The notes: generated from the sequence alone by a model not told the origin. DNA of 64,000 nt from Polynucleobacter sp. 80A-SIGWE (GCF_018882295.1 NZ_JACVOR010000002.1:888011-952010), one strand, 5' to 3'; positions 20,961 through 30,994 are shown, counted from the first letter of the stretch. Translations and numbers: made by a program.

Positions 20961-22214
20961 TTAGCGGTCAATCTCCCCGAACACGATATCTTGGGTACCA
21001 ATAATAGTTACAGCATCAGCCAACATGTGGCCGCGTGACATCTCATCCATTGCAGATAGATGTACAAAGCCTGGTGCACGAATCTTCATGCGGTATGGCT
21101 TATTTGCACCATCAGAAATCAAATAGATACCAAACTCACCTTTTGGATGCTCAACGGCAGAGTAAGCCTCGCCATCAGGAACGTGCATACCTTCGGTAAA
21201 GAGTTTGAAATGGTGAATCAACTCTTCCATGTTGGTCTTCATATCCACACGCTTCGGTGGAGACACTTTATGGTTGTCGCTCATGACAGGACCATCATTT
21301 GCCTTGAGCCAAGCCACGCACTGTTTAATGATGCGGTTGGATTGACGCATTTCTTCCATGCGAACTAGATAGCGATCATAAGAATCACCATTCACGCCAA
21401 CCGGAATATCAAAGTCGAGCTTGTCGTAAGTTTCGTAAGGTTGCTTTTTACGCAAGTCCCACTCAATACCGGAACCACGCAGCATTGGACCAGTGAAACC
21501 GAGCTGCAAAGCGCGCTCAGGAGAAACAACACCGATACCAACTAAGCGTTGTTTCCAAATACGGTTATCCGTTAAGAGATTGCAATACTCATCAACGTTG
21601 GCATCAAAACCATTTGAGAACTGCTCAATGAAATCAAGTAATGTGCCGCTACGATTTTCATTCAAACGCTTGATTGCGGATGCACTACGAATCTTAGACT
21701 TGGAGTACTGCGCCATCTGTGTTGGTAGGTCGCGATAGACGCCACCTGGACGATAGTAAGCAGCATGCATACGAGCGCCAGAAACAGCTTCGTACATATC
21801 AAAAATATCTTCACGATCACGGAATGCGTACAAGAATACGGCCATGGCACCAACGTCTAAACCATGACAACCAATCCACAATAGGTGATTAAGTAAGCGA
21901 GTTAACTCGTCAAACATCACGCGAATATATTGAGCGCGTTCTGGCACGTCCACTTGTAGCAATTTTTCAATCGCCATTACATAAGCATGCTCGTTTGACA
22001 TCATCGATACATAGTCCAAACGATCCATGTAAGGAACGTTCTGAATCCAAGTACGTGTCTCAGCTAATTTTTCTGTAGCGCGATGCAATAAACCGATGTG
22101 CGGATCAGCGCGCTGAATGACTTCACCATCAAGCTCTAACACCAGACGCAATACGCCGTGTGCCGCAGGATGCTGAGGACCGAAATTGAGGGTGTAGTTC
22201 TTAATTTGTGCCAT
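20961..22214 (-). CDS. nuoD: NADH-quinone oxidoreductase subunit D
   Basis: A 417-residue hydrogenase-like subunit that lines the quinone pocket. Signature segments are [22 protein letters not shown] (with the quinone-site His), [25 protein letters not shown] [15 protein letters not shown], and the C-terminal [12 protein letters not shown]. It is a separate gene from nuoC, unlike the fused nuoCD of E. coli. It lies three bases after nuoC. Confidence 0.97.
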   Translation of the reverse strand: MAQIKNYTLNFGPQHPAAHGVLRLVLELDGEVIQRADPHIGLLHRATEKLAETRTWIQNVPYMDRLDYVSMMSNEHAYVMAIEKLLQVDVPERAQYIRVMFDELTRLLNHLLWIGCHGLDVGAMAVFLYAFRDREDIFDMYEAVSGARMHAAYYRPGGVYRDLPTQMAQYSKSKIRSASAIKRLNENRSGTLLDFIEQFSNGFDANVDEYCNLLTDNRIWKQRLVGIGVVSPERALQLGFTGPMLRGSGIEWDLRKKQPYETYDKLDFDIPVGVNGDSYDRYLVRMEEMRQSNRIIKQCVAWLKANDGPVMSDNHKVSPPKRVDMKTNMEELIHHFKLFTEGMHVPDGEAYSAVEHPKGEFGIYLISDGANKPYRMKIRAPGFVHLSAMDEMSRGHMLADAVTIIGTQDIVFGEIDR

Positions 22215-22217
22215 GAC

Positions 22218-22817
22218 TTAAACCGGACCTCCATACTGCTCTTCGCGCACGATACGTGGCGTGATTTCACGCGCTTCAATCGTGACAGGCTGATACACAA
22301 CACGCTTTAACTCTGGGTCATAACGCATTTCTACGTTGCCAGAGATTGGGAAATCTTTTCTAAATGGATGACCAATGAAACCGTAATCAGTCAGGATGCG
22401 GCGCAAGTCTTCATGACCATCAAACAAGATGCCGTAGAGGTCAAAGGCTTCGCGCTCAAACCAGTTAGCAGCCGCCCAAACTGGAGTTAGCGAAGCAACC
22501 ACTGGATACGCATCTTCTGGTGCGAACACGCGAACACGTAAACGCCAGTTATGCTCGATAGACAAGAGATGAGTCACAACGCCAAAACGCTGACCGCCCC
22601 ACTGCCCCTCGCGAAAATCCTGATAATCCACGCCGCACAAATCAATCAATTGCTCAAAAGCCAATGAAGGCTCATCACGCAACAACATGGCGGATTCAAA
22701 ATAGGTATCTGCATTTACAACTACAGTCACTTCACCCAAAGCAATCTCAATAGATTGCGCACGCTTACCTAAAACTTTTTCTAGATTGGCAGCGAGTTGA
22801 ACTAAACGATCTGACAT
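22218..22817 (-). CDS. nuoC: NADH-quinone oxidoreductase subunit C
   Basis: A 199-residue protein with the 30-kDa subunit signature ([29 protein letters not shown]) near residues 120-150. It holds the quinone-module subunits together in the peripheral arm. Short spacing to nuoB (3 bases) and nuoD (3 bases) marks tight coupling. Confidence 0.96.
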   Translation of the reverse strand: MSDRLVQLAANLEKVLGKRAQSIEIALGEVTVVVNADTYFESAMLLRDEPSLAFEQLIDLCGVDYQDFREGQWGGQRFGVVTHLLSIEHNWRLRVRVFAPEDAYPVVASLTPVWAAANWFEREAFDLYGILFDGHEDLRRILTDYGFIGHPFRKDFPISGNVEMRYDPELKRVVYQPVTIEAREITPRIVREEQYGGPV

Positions 22818-22820
22818 GGT

Positions 22821-23303
22821 TTAAGCCTTCCGCGCAATCGTGCTGGTGCGAGCGATCTTGGATTGCAACTGAATGATTCCATAGATCAACGCTTCTGCAG
22901 TTGGAGGACAGCCAGGAACATAAATATCAACTGGCACGATGCGGTCGCAACCTCGAACTACTGAATACGAGTTATGGTAGTAACCACCACCATTGGCACA
23001 TGAACCCATCGAGATAACCCAACGTGGCTCAGGCATTTGGTCATAAACCTTGCGGAGCGCTGGAGCCATCTTGTTGCACAAGGTACCTGCAACGATCATG
23101 AGGTCTGATTGACGTGGAGATGGACGGAAAACCACGCCAAATCGGTCCAAGTCGTAACGGGATGCGCCTGCGTGCATCATTTCTACAGCGCAGCAAGCAA
23201 GACCAAATGTCATTGGCCATAAAGAGCCATTACGCGTCCAGTTAATTAACTGGTCTGCAGTAGTGGTAACAAATCCTTCTTTGAGAACGCCTTCTAATGC
23301 CAT
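22821..23303 (-). CDS. nuoB: NADH-quinone oxidoreductase subunit B
   Basis: A 160-residue protein that binds cluster N2, the last cluster before quinone. The ligands are in [10 protein letters not shown] (two adjacent Cys), [10 protein letters not shown] and VPGCPPTAE. The ATG at 23303 ([11 protein letters not shown]) fits the family; a GTG three codons upstream overlaps the nuoA stop and is less likely. Confidence 0.96.
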
Positions 23304-23308
23304 ATCTA

Positions 23309-23668
23309 TCACTCCCAGTCGAGAGCGCCCTTTTTCCAGATATATACGAAGCCAACGATGAATTCCAATAAGAAAATCACCATAGAGGCGTAGCCGAACC
23401 AGCCGATATCACGAAGAGCCACACCCCATGGGAATAGGAATGCAGTTTCTAAGTCAAATAAGATAAACAGGATGGCGATGAGGTAATAACGCACGTCGAA
23501 CTTCATACGCGCATCTTCGAAAGCTTCAAAACCGCACTCATATGGAGATAGTTTTTCAGCATCTGGCTTCGAAGGAGCCAAGATTTTTCCGAGGAACATG
23601 GGGACTAAACCCACCCCAATACCTACGAGGATAAAAAGAAGAACAGGAAAGTAATTAGCGAGATTCAA
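23309..23668 (-). CDS. nuoA: NADH-quinone oxidoreductase subunit A
   Basis: A 119-residue protein with three membrane helices. Conserved parts are [36 protein letters not shown], including the Cys of the loop near the quinone site. It is the first gene of the 14-gene complex I operon. The 109 bases between it and tRNA-Leu hold no convincing promoter or terminator by eye, so the operon may be transcribed partly through from secG and the tRNA. Confidence 0.96.
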
Positions 23669-23777
23669 AATGGCCCTGAGTCGTTCGTCTGGTAAGTCCT
23701 AAGAAGCTACAAATTATCAATTATTCCAGCAGATAAATCCTTGATTTACAGCATAAACCCCTACAGTTTTTACAATT

Positions 23778-23862
23778 TGGTGCCGACGGCGAGACTCGAA
23801 CTCGCACAGCCTAAGCCACTACCCCCTCAAGATAGCGTGTCTACCAATTTCACCACGTCGGC
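23778..23862 (-). tRNA. tRNA-Leu (anticodon GAG)
   Basis: On the minus strand the sequence folds as a class II tRNA: acceptor GCCGACG pairs with CGTCGGC, the D arm contains GGTGAAATTGGTAGACACG, the anticodon stem-loop is CTATCTTGAGGGGGTAG with anticodon GAG, there is a long variable arm, and the T arm contains GAGTTCGAGTCTC. The 3' CCA is encoded. The closeness to known tRNA-Leu(GAG) is clear. It sits between secG and nuoA. Confidence 0.95.
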
Positions 23863-23947
23863 ATCTTGTAAAACCTGTCAATTCTACTGCATTGCACCAC
23901 TGAACTACCCCGAAAACAGGGGTAGAAGGCGCTTAATTCCTACTTTT

Positions 23948-24295
23948 TTACTTTGGAACTGCTGGCTTACTAGGGTCCTGAACTGGGGCAGCTGGTGCAG
24001 CAGCAGGAGCTGCGGCAGGAGCAACGGTCCCAGACAAAATACCAGGGCTAACTTCCTTCTTATTACCAATCCAGGTAATCCCCAAAGTGCAGACAAAGAA
24101 GACTGCTGCAAAAATGGCGGTTGTGTGGGACAGGAAGTTGGCTGAGCCACTGGCGCCAAAGAGGCTACCAGAAGATCCCGAACCAAATGCAGCGCCCATA
24201 TCGGCACCCTTACCCTGTTGAAGCAACACAAGCAAGATCACAGCCAAAGCTGAAATAACCTGCAAAACGATCAATAAAGTCTTAAACCATTCCAT
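23948..24295 (-). CDS. secG: Preprotein translocase subunit SecG
   Basis: A 115-residue membrane protein with two hydrophobic segments. Between them is LLQQGKGADMGAAFGSGSSGSLFGASGSANFLS, the highly conserved SecG loop. The C-terminal tail is alanine/proline-rich (about residues 88-115, APAAAPAAAPAAPVQ), as often in Burkholderiales. SecG assists SecYE in export. It lies 22 bases downstream of tpiA. Confidence 0.95.
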   Translation of the reverse strand: MEWFKTLLIVLQVISALAVILLVLLQQGKGADMGAAFGSGSSGSLFGASGSANFLSHTTAIFAAVFFVCTLGITWIGNKKEVSPGILSGTVAPAAAPAAAPAAPVQDPSKPAVPK

Positions 24296-24317
24296 GGCTT
24301 ATCTCCAAATAAAAAAA

Positions 24318-25076
24318 CTAGGCCTGACAAATAGCGAGAAAATCCTGCGGGTTCAATGAAGCCCCCCCAATCAATCCGCCATCAATATCCGGCATTGCAA
24401 ACAATTCAACGGCATTGTCAGGTTTGACGCTACCGCCATACAAAATTCCCACATGGGAAGCTACATCTTCATCAAATTCCGCTAGCTGCAAACGAATTGC
24501 TCTGTGCATATCCTGAGCCATCTGAGCGCTAGCTACCTTTCCCGTACCAATCGCCCAAATAGGCTCATAAGCAATAAGGCAGTCAGCCAAACGATCTTGC
24601 AAGACAGCAACCTGCCTTGCAATCTGACCTCTGACTACTTCAATTTCGCGACCCGAGTTACGCTCATCCGCAGACTCACCAACGCAAATCACCGGAATCA
24701 TGCCGTTATCAAGCACCTGAAGGGCTTTCTCAGCAACCTGCTCATCAGTCTCCTGATGAAGTTGGCGACGCTCAGAGTGCCCAACAATCACATAAGCGCA
24801 ATGCAATTCTTTAAGCATAGATGCAGCAACTTCACCGGTATAAGCGCCAGCAGCATAAGCCGATGCATCCTGAGCACCCAAACTTAAAAAAGCAAGGGAG
24901 CAATCTTGAATCAACTCACCACACTGCGACAAATAAGGCGCTGGAACACACACTGCATACTTGCGACCTGCTGGCATCCCTTGCTCCATGCCACGACAAA
25001 CGGTCTTGACCCAGTCCGCATTGCTTGCAAGACTGCCATTCATTTTCCAGTTGCCGATAACAGTGAGTGGACGCAT
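24318..25076 (-). CDS. tpiA: Triosephosphate isomerase
   Basis: A 252-residue TIM-barrel enzyme converting dihydroxyacetone phosphate and glyceraldehyde-3-phosphate. Active-site residues are visible: Asn and Lys in VIGNWKMNG (residues 6-14), His in VIVGHSERR and the catalytic Glu in IAYEPIWAIGTGK; the phosphate loop is ILYGGSVKPDN. Seventeen bases separate it from the oxidoreductase gene upstream. Confidence 0.97.
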   Translation of the reverse strand: MRPLTVIGNWKMNGSLASNADWVKTVCRGMEQGMPAGRKYAVCVPAPYLSQCGELIQDCSLAFLSLGAQDASAYAAGAYTGEVAASMLKELHCAYVIVGHSERRQLHQETDEQVAEKALQVLDNGMIPVICVGESADERNSGREIEVVRGQIARQVAVLQDRLADCLIAYEPIWAIGTGKVASAQMAQDMHRAIRLQLAEFDEDVASHVGILYGGSVKPDNAVELFAMPDIDGGLIGGASLNPQDFLAICQA

Positions 25077-25093
25077 TAAATCTAGCTCAATAC

Positions 25094-26092
25094 TTAAACG
25101 GTTAACACAATCTTGCCAACATGCTCAGAAGACTCCATCAAGCGATGGGCATCAGCAGCTTGGTCTAAGGTAAATGTTTTATAAATTACTGGCTTTAACT
25201 TACCCGCATCTAACAAAGGCCAGATACGTGCATGCAACTGCTGAGTAATTTGTTTCTTGAATGAAACTGGACGTGGACGTAGTGTAGAGCCAGTGATGGT
25301 TAAACGGCGACGCAAAATTTGACCAGTATTTACTTCTGCTTTTGATCCACCCATGATCGCAATGATCACAATACGACCATCATCAGCTAAGCAATCAATT
25401 TCTTTTTGTACGTAAGCACCAGTGACCATGTCGAGCACCACGTTGACGCCTTTGCCATTTGTAGCTTTCTTTACTTCTTCTACAAAGTCTTGTGTCTTGT
25501 AATTGATCGCCAAGTCAGCACCTAAAGCTACGCAAGCTGCACACTTCTCATCGGTACCAGCAGTAACAAACACTTTATGACCTAAAGCTTTAGCAATCAA
25601 AATGGCAGTAACGCCAATACCGCTCGAGCCACCTTGCACCAGCAAAGTTTCACCTTCAGATAACTCACCGCGCATGAAGACATTGCTCCAGACGGTGTAA
25701 AAAGTTTCGGGTAATGAGGCTGCTTCTTGATCGGTAAATCCTTTTGGGTAAGGCAAGCATTGCGCAATGGGGGCAGTACACAGTTCTGCGTAGCCACCAC
25801 CCTGCACAAGCGCGCACACCTTATCGCCAACTTTAAGACCAAATAGATTATCAGCGTGAGCTAGGTCACCACCAACAATCTCGCCAGCCACTTCGAGACC
25901 AGGAATATCAGATGCGCCCGCTGGAACTGGGTAATGACCTTTACGTTGTAAAACGTCTGGGCGATTAATCCCAGCAGCAATCACCTTAATCAAAATCTCA
26001 CCCGTACCAGCAGCCGGGGCTACTGGATCAGGACGAGTGGCAGACACCAGCATTTCTGGTGCGCCAAATTCTTTGATCTCCATTACGCGCAT
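25094..26092 (-). CDS. NAD(P)H:quinone oxidoreductase, zinc-independent MDR family (PIG3-like)
   Basis: A 332-residue medium-chain dehydrogenase/reductase. The N-terminal GroES-like part has AAGINRPDVLQRKGHYPVP and GLEVAGEIV; the Rossmann part has VQGGSSGIGVTAILIAKALG and DMVTGAYVQKEIDCLA. The catalytic and structural zinc cysteines of alcohol dehydrogenases are absent, as in the quinone oxidoreductase (QOR/PIG3) branch. It probably reduces quinones with NADPH. It lies 25 bases after pnp and is conserved there in related genomes, to my memory. Confidence 0.87.
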   Translation of the reverse strand: MRVMEIKEFGAPEMLVSATRPDPVAPAAGTGEILIKVIAAGINRPDVLQRKGHYPVPAGASDIPGLEVAGEIVGGDLAHADNLFGLKVGDKVCALVQGGGYAELCTAPIAQCLPYPKGFTDQEAASLPETFYTVWSNVFMRGELSEGETLLVQGGSSGIGVTAILIAKALGHKVFVTAGTDEKCAACVALGADLAINYKTQDFVEEVKKATNGKGVNVVLDMVTGAYVQKEIDCLADDGRIVIIAIMGGSKAEVNTGQILRRRLTITGSTLRPRPVSFKKQITQQLHARIWPLLDAGKLKPVIYKTFTLDQAADAHRLMESSEHVGKIVLTV

Positions 26093-26117
26093 ATAAATCC
26101 CCGCTCGCTTACTTTAC

Positions 26118-28286
26118 TTAAGCAGTTTCGCCAGATGTAGGAGCCGCTTCAGCAGTAGCTTCAGTTGCGCCAGCCAAAGGAGCAATCGTGCCACCTTCAT
26201 CAGCCATCGCAGCCTTGAGAGATAAACGCAAACGACCGCGCTCATCAGCAGCCAACAACTTCACGCGAACCACTTGGCCTTCTGCTAAGTAGTCTTTAAC
26301 TTCTTTTACGCGCTCATTAGAGATTTCAGAAATGTGCAAGAGACCATCTTTGCCTGGAAGAATGTTTACCAAAGCACCAAACTCGAGCAATTTCACAACT
26401 GGACCTTCGTAGATCTTGCCTACTTCAGCTTCAGCAGTGATGCCTTCGATACGTGCTTTCGCTTCAGCCATGCCTTCAGCAGAAGTAGAAGCGATTGTTA
26501 CAGTACCGTCATCTTTAATATCGATGCTGCAACCAGTTTCTTTAGTCAAGGCTTGAATTGTTGCTCCGCCCTTACCGATTACTTCACGAATCTTGTCTGG
26601 ATGAATCTTGAAAGAAACCATACGTGGAGCATGTGCAGACAATTCAGTGCGAACTGAACCCATTGCTTCTTGCATCTTGCTCAAAATGTGCAAACGACCT
26701 TCTTTAGCTTGGGCCAATGCAACTTGCATAATTTCTTTAGTGATACCTTGAACCTTAATGTCCATTTGCAAAGCGGTAATACCGTTAGCAGTACCAGCTA
26801 CTTTAAAGTCCATATCGCCTAAGTGATCTTCATCACCCAAGATATCTGTCAATACAGCAAAACGATTACCATCCAAAATCAAGCCCATTGCAACACCAGC
26901 AACGTGAGCTTTAACTGGAACACCAGCGTCCATCATTGCCAAACAGCCACCGCAAACAGAAGCCATGGATGAAGAACCATTGGACTCAGTGATTTCTGAA
27001 ACCACACGAATGCTGTACGCAAAATCTTCTGCGCTTGGCAATACTGGAATCAATGCACGTTTAGCCAAACGACCGTGACCAATTTCACGACGCTTAGGGC
27101 TACCTACACGACCTGTTTCGCCAGTAGCGAACGGAGGCATGTTGTAGTGGAACATAAAGCGATCACGGTACTCACCTTCGAGCGCGTCAATGATCTGCTC
27201 ATCACGTGCAGTACCTAGAGTAGCTACTACGAGAGCCTGTGTTTCACCACGGGTAAACAATGCTGAACCGTGTGTGCGTGGCAATACGCCATTACGAATT
27301 TCGATTGGGCGAACAGTGCGTGTATCACGACCATCAATACGTGGCTCACCATTCAAAATCTGGCTACGAACAATCTTCGCTTCGATTTCAAACAAGATGT
27401 CGTTAACGGCAACAGCGTCAACATCACCCTCTTCTTGTAACTTAGCTACAACTGTTTTAGTAATTTCTTTGAGCTTGTCTGAACGAGCACCTTTTTGACG
27501 AATCTGATAAGCCTCGCGCAATGGCGCTTCAGCCAATGCAGTTACCTTAGCGATGAATGGCTCATCTTTAGGAGCAGCAGTCCAATCCCACTCTGGCTTG
27601 CCAGCTTCAGTCACTAATTCGTTGATTGCATTGATTGCAGTTTGCATTTGGTCATGACCATATACAACAGCGCCCAACATGATTTCTTCTGATAACTGAT
27701 TAGCTTCTGACTCAACCATCAATACAGCAGCTTGTGTACCAGCAACAATCAAATCCATCTCGCTAGTAGCTTGCTCTGTACGAGTTGGGTTCAAGAGGTA
27801 TTGACCATTAGCGTAACCAACACGTGCTGCGCCAACTGGGCCAGCGAATGGAATGCCTGAAACAGCTAAAGCTGCAGAAGCAGCGATCAATGCAGGAATA
27901 TCAGCAGGAACGTCTGGGTTGATAGACAACACATGCACCACTACCTGAACTTCGTTTAAGAAGCCTTCTGGAAACAATGGACGCAATGGACGATCGATCA
28001 AACGGGAGATTAATGTCTCACCTTCTGATGGACGACCTTCACGGCGGAAGAAGCCACCAGGAATTTTTCCTGCGGCGTAAGTTTTTTCGAGGTAATCAAC
28101 AGTCAATGGGAAAAATGACTGGCCTGGCTTGGCTGATTTAGAGGCAACTACTGTGCCCATTACTACTGTGTCATCCACATTAACGATTACAGCACCACCA
28201 GATTGACGAGCAATCTCGCCTGTTTCCATTGTTACTTGATGGTTGCCCCATTGAAACGTTTTTACTACTTTTTTAAACATAGTCAT
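26118..28286 (-). CDS. pnp: Polyribonucleotide nucleotidyltransferase (PNPase)
   Basis: A 722-residue phosphorolytic 3'-5' exoribonuclease. It has two RNase PH-like domains (the second with [15 protein letters not shown] and the SGGCLA-like [13 protein letters not shown] segment), then a KH domain ([19 protein letters not shown]) and a C-terminal S1 domain ([20 protein letters not shown]). PNPase degrades mRNA in the RNA degradosome. The ATG at 28286 is preferred because GGAG lies nine bases upstream; two others nearby are in frame. A structured 250-base leader precedes it. Confidence 0.97.
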   Translation of the reverse strand: MTMFKKVVKTFQWGNHQVTMETGEIARQSGGAVIVNVDDTVVMGTVVASKSAKPGQSFFPLTVDYLEKTYAAGKIPGGFFRREGRPSEGETLISRLIDRPLRPLFPEGFLNEVQVVVHVLSINPDVPADIPALIAASAALAVSGIPFAGPVGAARVGYANGQYLLNPTRTEQATSEMDLIVAGTQAAVLMVESEANQLSEEIMLGAVVYGHDQMQTAINAINELVTEAGKPEWDWTAAPKDEPFIAKVTALAEAPLREAYQIRQKGARSDKLKEITKTVVAKLQEEGDVDAVAVNDILFEIEAKIVRSQILNGEPRIDGRDTRTVRPIEIRNGVLPRTHGSALFTRGETQALVVATLGTARDEQIIDALEGEYRDRFMFHYNMPPFATGETGRVGSPKRREIGHGRLAKRALIPVLPSAEDFAYSIRVVSEITESNGSSSMASVCGGCLAMMDAGVPVKAHVAGVAMGLILDGNRFAVLTDILGDEDHLGDMDFKVAGTANGITALQMDIKVQGITKEIMQVALAQAKEGRLHILSKMQEAMGSVRTELSAHAPRMVSFKIHPDKIREVIGKGGATIQALTKETGCSIDIKDDGTVTIASTSAEGMAEAKARIEGITAEAEVGKIYEGPVVKLLEFGALVNILPGKDGLLHISEISNERVKEVKDYLAEGQVVRVKLLAADERGRLRLSLKAAMADEGGTIAPLAGATEATAEAAPTSGETA

Positions 28287-28387
28287 TCTGATCTTCTCCA
28301 AATTGTTCACGTAAAAGCCACATGGATTTCACGCTTGCCGTGGGATAAAGCAGTGTCACGACAACACTGGAGCGTTTGAAGATCACA

Positions 28388-28454
28388 AGGGATGCCATTC
28401 CAGGGAGGCACTGGATTTAATAATCCAGAAACTCATTGGAATGACACGATCCCC
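28388..28454 (-). other. Long-range folded leader of pnp
   Basis: Three nested inverted repeats lie between rpsO and pnp: AGGGAT (28388-28393) with ATCCC (28449-28453), CATTCCA (28396-28402) with TGGAATG (28437-28443), and CTGGATT (28411-28417) with AATCCAG (28422-28428). Together they make one long, bulged hairpin in the pnp 5' untranslated RNA. In E. coli the pnp leader forms an RNase III-cleaved hairpin used for autoregulation; a like role here is inferred from position and shape, not shown. Confidence 0.55.
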
Positions 28455-28476
28455 TACACAAATAATCTTGAAGCGC

Positions 28477-28540
28477 TCAAAAAACATGCCATCTGCTTAA
28501 GACTGATTCTGTTACGAAACAACCCTAAGAAAGATGGCAT
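28477..28540 (-). terminator. Terminator-like hairpin after rpsO
   Basis: A nine-base perfect inverted repeat (ATGCCATCT at 28486-28494 and AGATGGCAT at 28532-28540), with a second CTTAAG/CTAAG pairing inside. On the minus strand the stem is followed by GTTTTTTG. It sits 18 bases after the rpsO stop, so it probably attenuates or ends rpsO transcription; the long loop makes it a weaker terminator than most. Confidence 0.6.
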
Positions 28541-28557
28541 TGCAATACCGATAAGAA

Positions 28558-28827
28558 TTACTTACGGAGACCTAATTTCTCGATCAATGCGCGATAGCGA
28601 CCCAAATCCTTGCCTTTAAGGTAATCCAAAAGGCGGCGACGGCGTGAAACCATCTTCAACAAACCACGACGGCTGTGATGATCTTTAGCGTTAGCTTTGA
28701 AATGGGGGGTTAATTCATTGATACGGGCTGTTAGCAATGAAACTTGAACTTCAGGGCTACCTGTATCGTTTGCGCTGCGCGCGTTTTCTTTGACGATTTC
28801 CGCCGTTTTAATATCAGCAACTGCCAT
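28558..28827 (-). CDS. rpsO: 30S ribosomal protein S15
   Basis: An 89-residue protein with the S15 pattern [23 protein letters not shown], then [22 protein letters not shown], which binds 16S rRNA. The ATG at 28827 (MAVADIK) is the start because AAGGAG lies seven bases before it and only one base before the alternative ATG at 28833. An extended -10 box is visible upstream at 28930-28938. The rpsO-pnp order is conserved across many proteobacteria. Confidence 0.97.
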   Translation of the reverse strand: MAVADIKTAEIVKENARSANDTGSPEVQVSLLTARINELTPHFKANAKDHHSRRGLLKMVSRRRRLLDYLKGKDLGRYRALIEKLGLRK

Positions 28828-28929
28828 TTTCATACTCCTTACTTGCGAACACTTGAGCTTTCACCCAATCCGTGTCGTGCATTTATTAATCAAATAAAAC
28901 AAAAAAGCTTTAAAAATCAAAGCCCTCGA

Positions 28930-28938
28930 ATTGTAGCA
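28930..28938 (-). promoter_or_regulatory. Candidate extended -10 promoter of rpsO
   Basis: On the minus strand TGCTACAAT matches an extended -10 element (TG-n-TATAAT with one change). It lies about 100 bases before the rpsO start. The -35 region is poor, which is usual for extended -10 promoters. By eye only. Confidence 0.45.
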
Positions 28939-29044
28939 GATCCACCTTAATACCCCGCCCTAGGGCTAGACACCTCAAGGGAGGCCCAATTGGCAAGTTT
29001 AATTACAAGCCATTGATTTAATTGATAATTATTATGAAAATGAG

Positions 29045-29067
29045 CAAAAATGCCTATTTTTTAGGCA
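29045..29067 (-). terminator. Terminator at the end of the patatin-like gene
   Basis: TGCCTA (29051-29056) and TAGGCA (29062-29067) form a six-base stem that overlaps the last codons and the stop of the patatin-like gene. On the minus strand it is followed by TTTTTGCTCATTTT. Confidence 0.65.
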
Positions 29068-30259
29068 ATTCCTCGTCAAATCCGCGTTTATAGCCGGGAG
29101 GGTATTTTTGCCACTCCTTGCCACTAAGGCCCTGTTTGTAGCCGTAATCAAAAAGAGCCTGCATGTAAGCCGTATCGAACTCGGTCTTATGTGGGAATTT
29201 GAAGTCTGGACCAATATAGGCCAAGTTAAAGCTGACGCCATCCACCTGGGTCGTGTGATAAATCCGATAGAGATCACCTAAGCCTTGAGTCTGAATGAGG
29301 CTGGCAATGGCCCGCTGAATAATGCTCAAGGTACCCCGCTCCGTTTCTCGCCACTCAGGATCTAAACGGGCATTTCGAATAATGTAGGCATTGCGCTGCT
29401 TTTGCAGCTTGAGCTTTAAGTCTTTAGCGCGCTGAGACAATGCACTGGGATACAAAAATACTTGGGTGATAGCCCCGCCATCCACATGCATTTCATGAAA
29501 GCTTTGACCAGACACCTCAAAGTCAAACATCACTGGAGAAAATGCACCCGGAATCGATGCAGATGCCAGCATCACCCTCCTAAACAGCTCGAGCGCTTCA
29601 GGAGTGCCAATACTAGCGATCTTGCCCATATTCCAGACTACTGGGACACCCGCATCCAGGTTGGTGGTGCCGATTAAGAGCCAACGATTTTTGGTTGTGT
29701 ACTCGTTTGCTACTTTCTTTAAGAAGTCCTGATCTACATATTTAGAGATCAATTGAAACAATGGCGTTGTGTCAGATAAGCCATCACTCAAAATGCCGGA
29801 GATCAATCCACGCTCAATAAAAATATCTTGAGGACCTAACTGTGTGTAGACCTGACGTAAGACTGGGTCGTATTCTTTTCCAACAAAGGCAAAAGGAGCA
29901 ATCAGTGCACCTGTACTAATCCCAGTAACCAAATTAAATTGTGGGCGATCACCACGCTCAGACCAACCGATTAACAAGCCAGCGCCATACGCACCATCAT
30001 CTCCACCGCCAGAGAGTGACAGGTAATTCGCTGCAGAATTTAATGTTTTCTGATCTCTAACCTGAAAACCTGCCTGAATATCCAAAGCCATTTGATCTAC
30101 GCTAGCTTGACTAGCCACCATATAGCGCACCCCAGTCAGGCCCGCTATTTGAGCCTGCCCCATCTGCTGAGATGGCACTGCTGCTTTGCGCTGCAAGCTG
30201 CCGCAGCCCGCCAACGAGAGCGCGAGGAGAATACTGACAAAGCGAATGAGTAAAGGCAT
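29054..30259 (-). CDS. Patatin-like phospholipase, predicted lipoprotein
   Basis: A 401-residue protein. With the ATG at 30259 the N-terminus is a lipoprotein signal: hydrophobic MPLLIRFVSILLALSLAGCG with lipobox LAGC and Cys19 as the anchor. The patatin core follows: SLSGGGDDGAYGAG (oxyanion loop), GISTG with the nucleophilic Ser, and VDGGA with the Asp of the Ser-Asp dyad. Patatins are acyl hydrolases of phospholipids and other lipids. A further in-frame start 35 codons upstream would remove the signal and overlap the divergent gene, so it is rejected. It is probably anchored in the envelope. Confidence 0.88.
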   Translation of the reverse strand: MPLLIRFVSILLALSLAGCGSLQRKAAVPSQQMGQAQIAGLTGVRYMVASQASVDQMALDIQAGFQVRDQKTLNSAANYLSLSGGGDDGAYGAGLLIGWSERGDRPQFNLVTGISTGALIAPFAFVGKEYDPVLRQVYTQLGPQDIFIERGLISGILSDGLSDTTPLFQLISKYVDQDFLKKVANEYTTKNRWLLIGTTNLDAGVPVVWNMGKIASIGTPEALELFRRVMLASASIPGAFSPVMFDFEVSGQSFHEMHVDGGAITQVFLYPSALSQRAKDLKLKLQKQRNAYIIRNARLDPEWRETERGTLSIIQRAIASLIQTQGLGDLYRIYHTTQVDGVSFNLAYIGPDFKFPHKTEFDTAYMQALFDYGYKQGLSGKEWQKYPPGYKRGFDEELPKK

Positions 30260-30343
30260 AGTGGATATCAAGGGGTCAATGAGGCTGATTGGAGTATAAA
30301 GATGGAGTTCACTAATTGCGAAAAATAAAGCAAAGGAAAATTC

Positions 30344-30937
30344 ATGCAAGCCAAACTCATTCACGCACTAGCTTATGGTCTATTAGCCCTCTCTCCTGCA
30401 CTGAGCTACGCACAATTTTCTAATCCTTTTGGGCCCCAAAAGACAGTTGCTCAGCAGCGGGAAGATATTCTTAAATCGAGCACTACAACCCTCAAGGCCC
30501 TTTATCAAGTTCAACCCAAGGCAAAAGAACTTATTGAAAAGTCTGTTGGCTATGCCACCTTTAGCAATTTTGGAATGAAGATTCTGATCGCCGGCGGCGG
30601 CACTGGTAGCGGCGTTGTAATTCCCAAAGATGGTGCTAAGCCAATTTATATGAACATGGCTGAAGTTCAAGCTGGTCTAGGACTGGGAATTAAATCCTTC
30701 CAGAATATCTTTGTTTTCCAAACTCAAGCTGCTATGAATGACTTCGTCAATTCTGGCTGGACCTTTGGCGGTCAAGTAACTGCAGCGGCCAAGTATGAAA
30801 GCAGTGGGGACGCATACCAAGATGCAGTCACAGTCGCTCCTGGGGTATTAATGTATCAACTTACAGACTCAGGCCTTGCCGCTGAAATCACCGGCAAAGG
30901 CACCAAGTACTACAAGAACACAGACCTCAATAAATAA
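30344..30937 (+). CDS. SYLF-domain (Ysc84-like) lipid-binding protein, secreted
   Basis: A 197-residue protein with a Sec signal peptide (residues 1-23, ending LSYAQF) and a SYLF-domain pattern: KSVGYATFSNFGMKILIAGGGTGSG, then GWTFGGQVTAAAKYESSG and the C-terminal GTKYYKNTDLN. SYLF domains bind phosphoinositides in eukaryotes; the bacterial role is not settled, but they are envelope-associated. AAGGAAA precedes the start. It is divergent from the patatin-like lipoprotein with 84 bases between starts, suggesting a shared regulatory region. A large hairpin lies after it. Confidence 0.85.
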   Translation: MQAKLIHALAYGLLALSPALSYAQFSNPFGPQKTVAQQREDILKSSTTTLKALYQVQPKAKELIEKSVGYATFSNFGMKILIAGGGTGSGVVIPKDGAKPIYMNMAEVQAGLGLGIKSFQNIFVFQTQAAMNDFVNSGWTFGGQVTAAAKYESSGDAYQDAVTVAPGVLMYQLTDSGLAAEITGKGTKYYKNTDLNK

Positions 30938-30958
30938 GAGGCGCATTACTCAGATACT

Positions 30959-30994
30959 GCAGATGCCACCAAGAATGATTAAGGTGTCATCTGC
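30959..30994. other. Hairpin between two converging genes
   Basis: GCAGATG (30959-30965) pairs with CATCTGC (30988-30994) and, past one mismatch, CACC pairs with GGTG, giving an 11-pair stem. It covers the last leuA codons and the space before the SYLF gene's end. No T-run follows on either strand, so it is not a standard terminator; it may protect 3' ends. Confidence 0.5.

Noticed and set aside
21940..21958. A TGGCAC...TTGT sigma-54-like site
   Set aside because: The spacing is off by one and it lies inside nuoD coding sequence.
23893..23927. A tRNA-like D-arm (GGGGTAGTTCAGTGG on the minus strand) between secG and tRNA-Leu
   Set aside because: No anticodon or T arm follows before the real tRNA-Leu; the match is probably chance, although CTACCCC/GGGGTAG does form a small hairpin.
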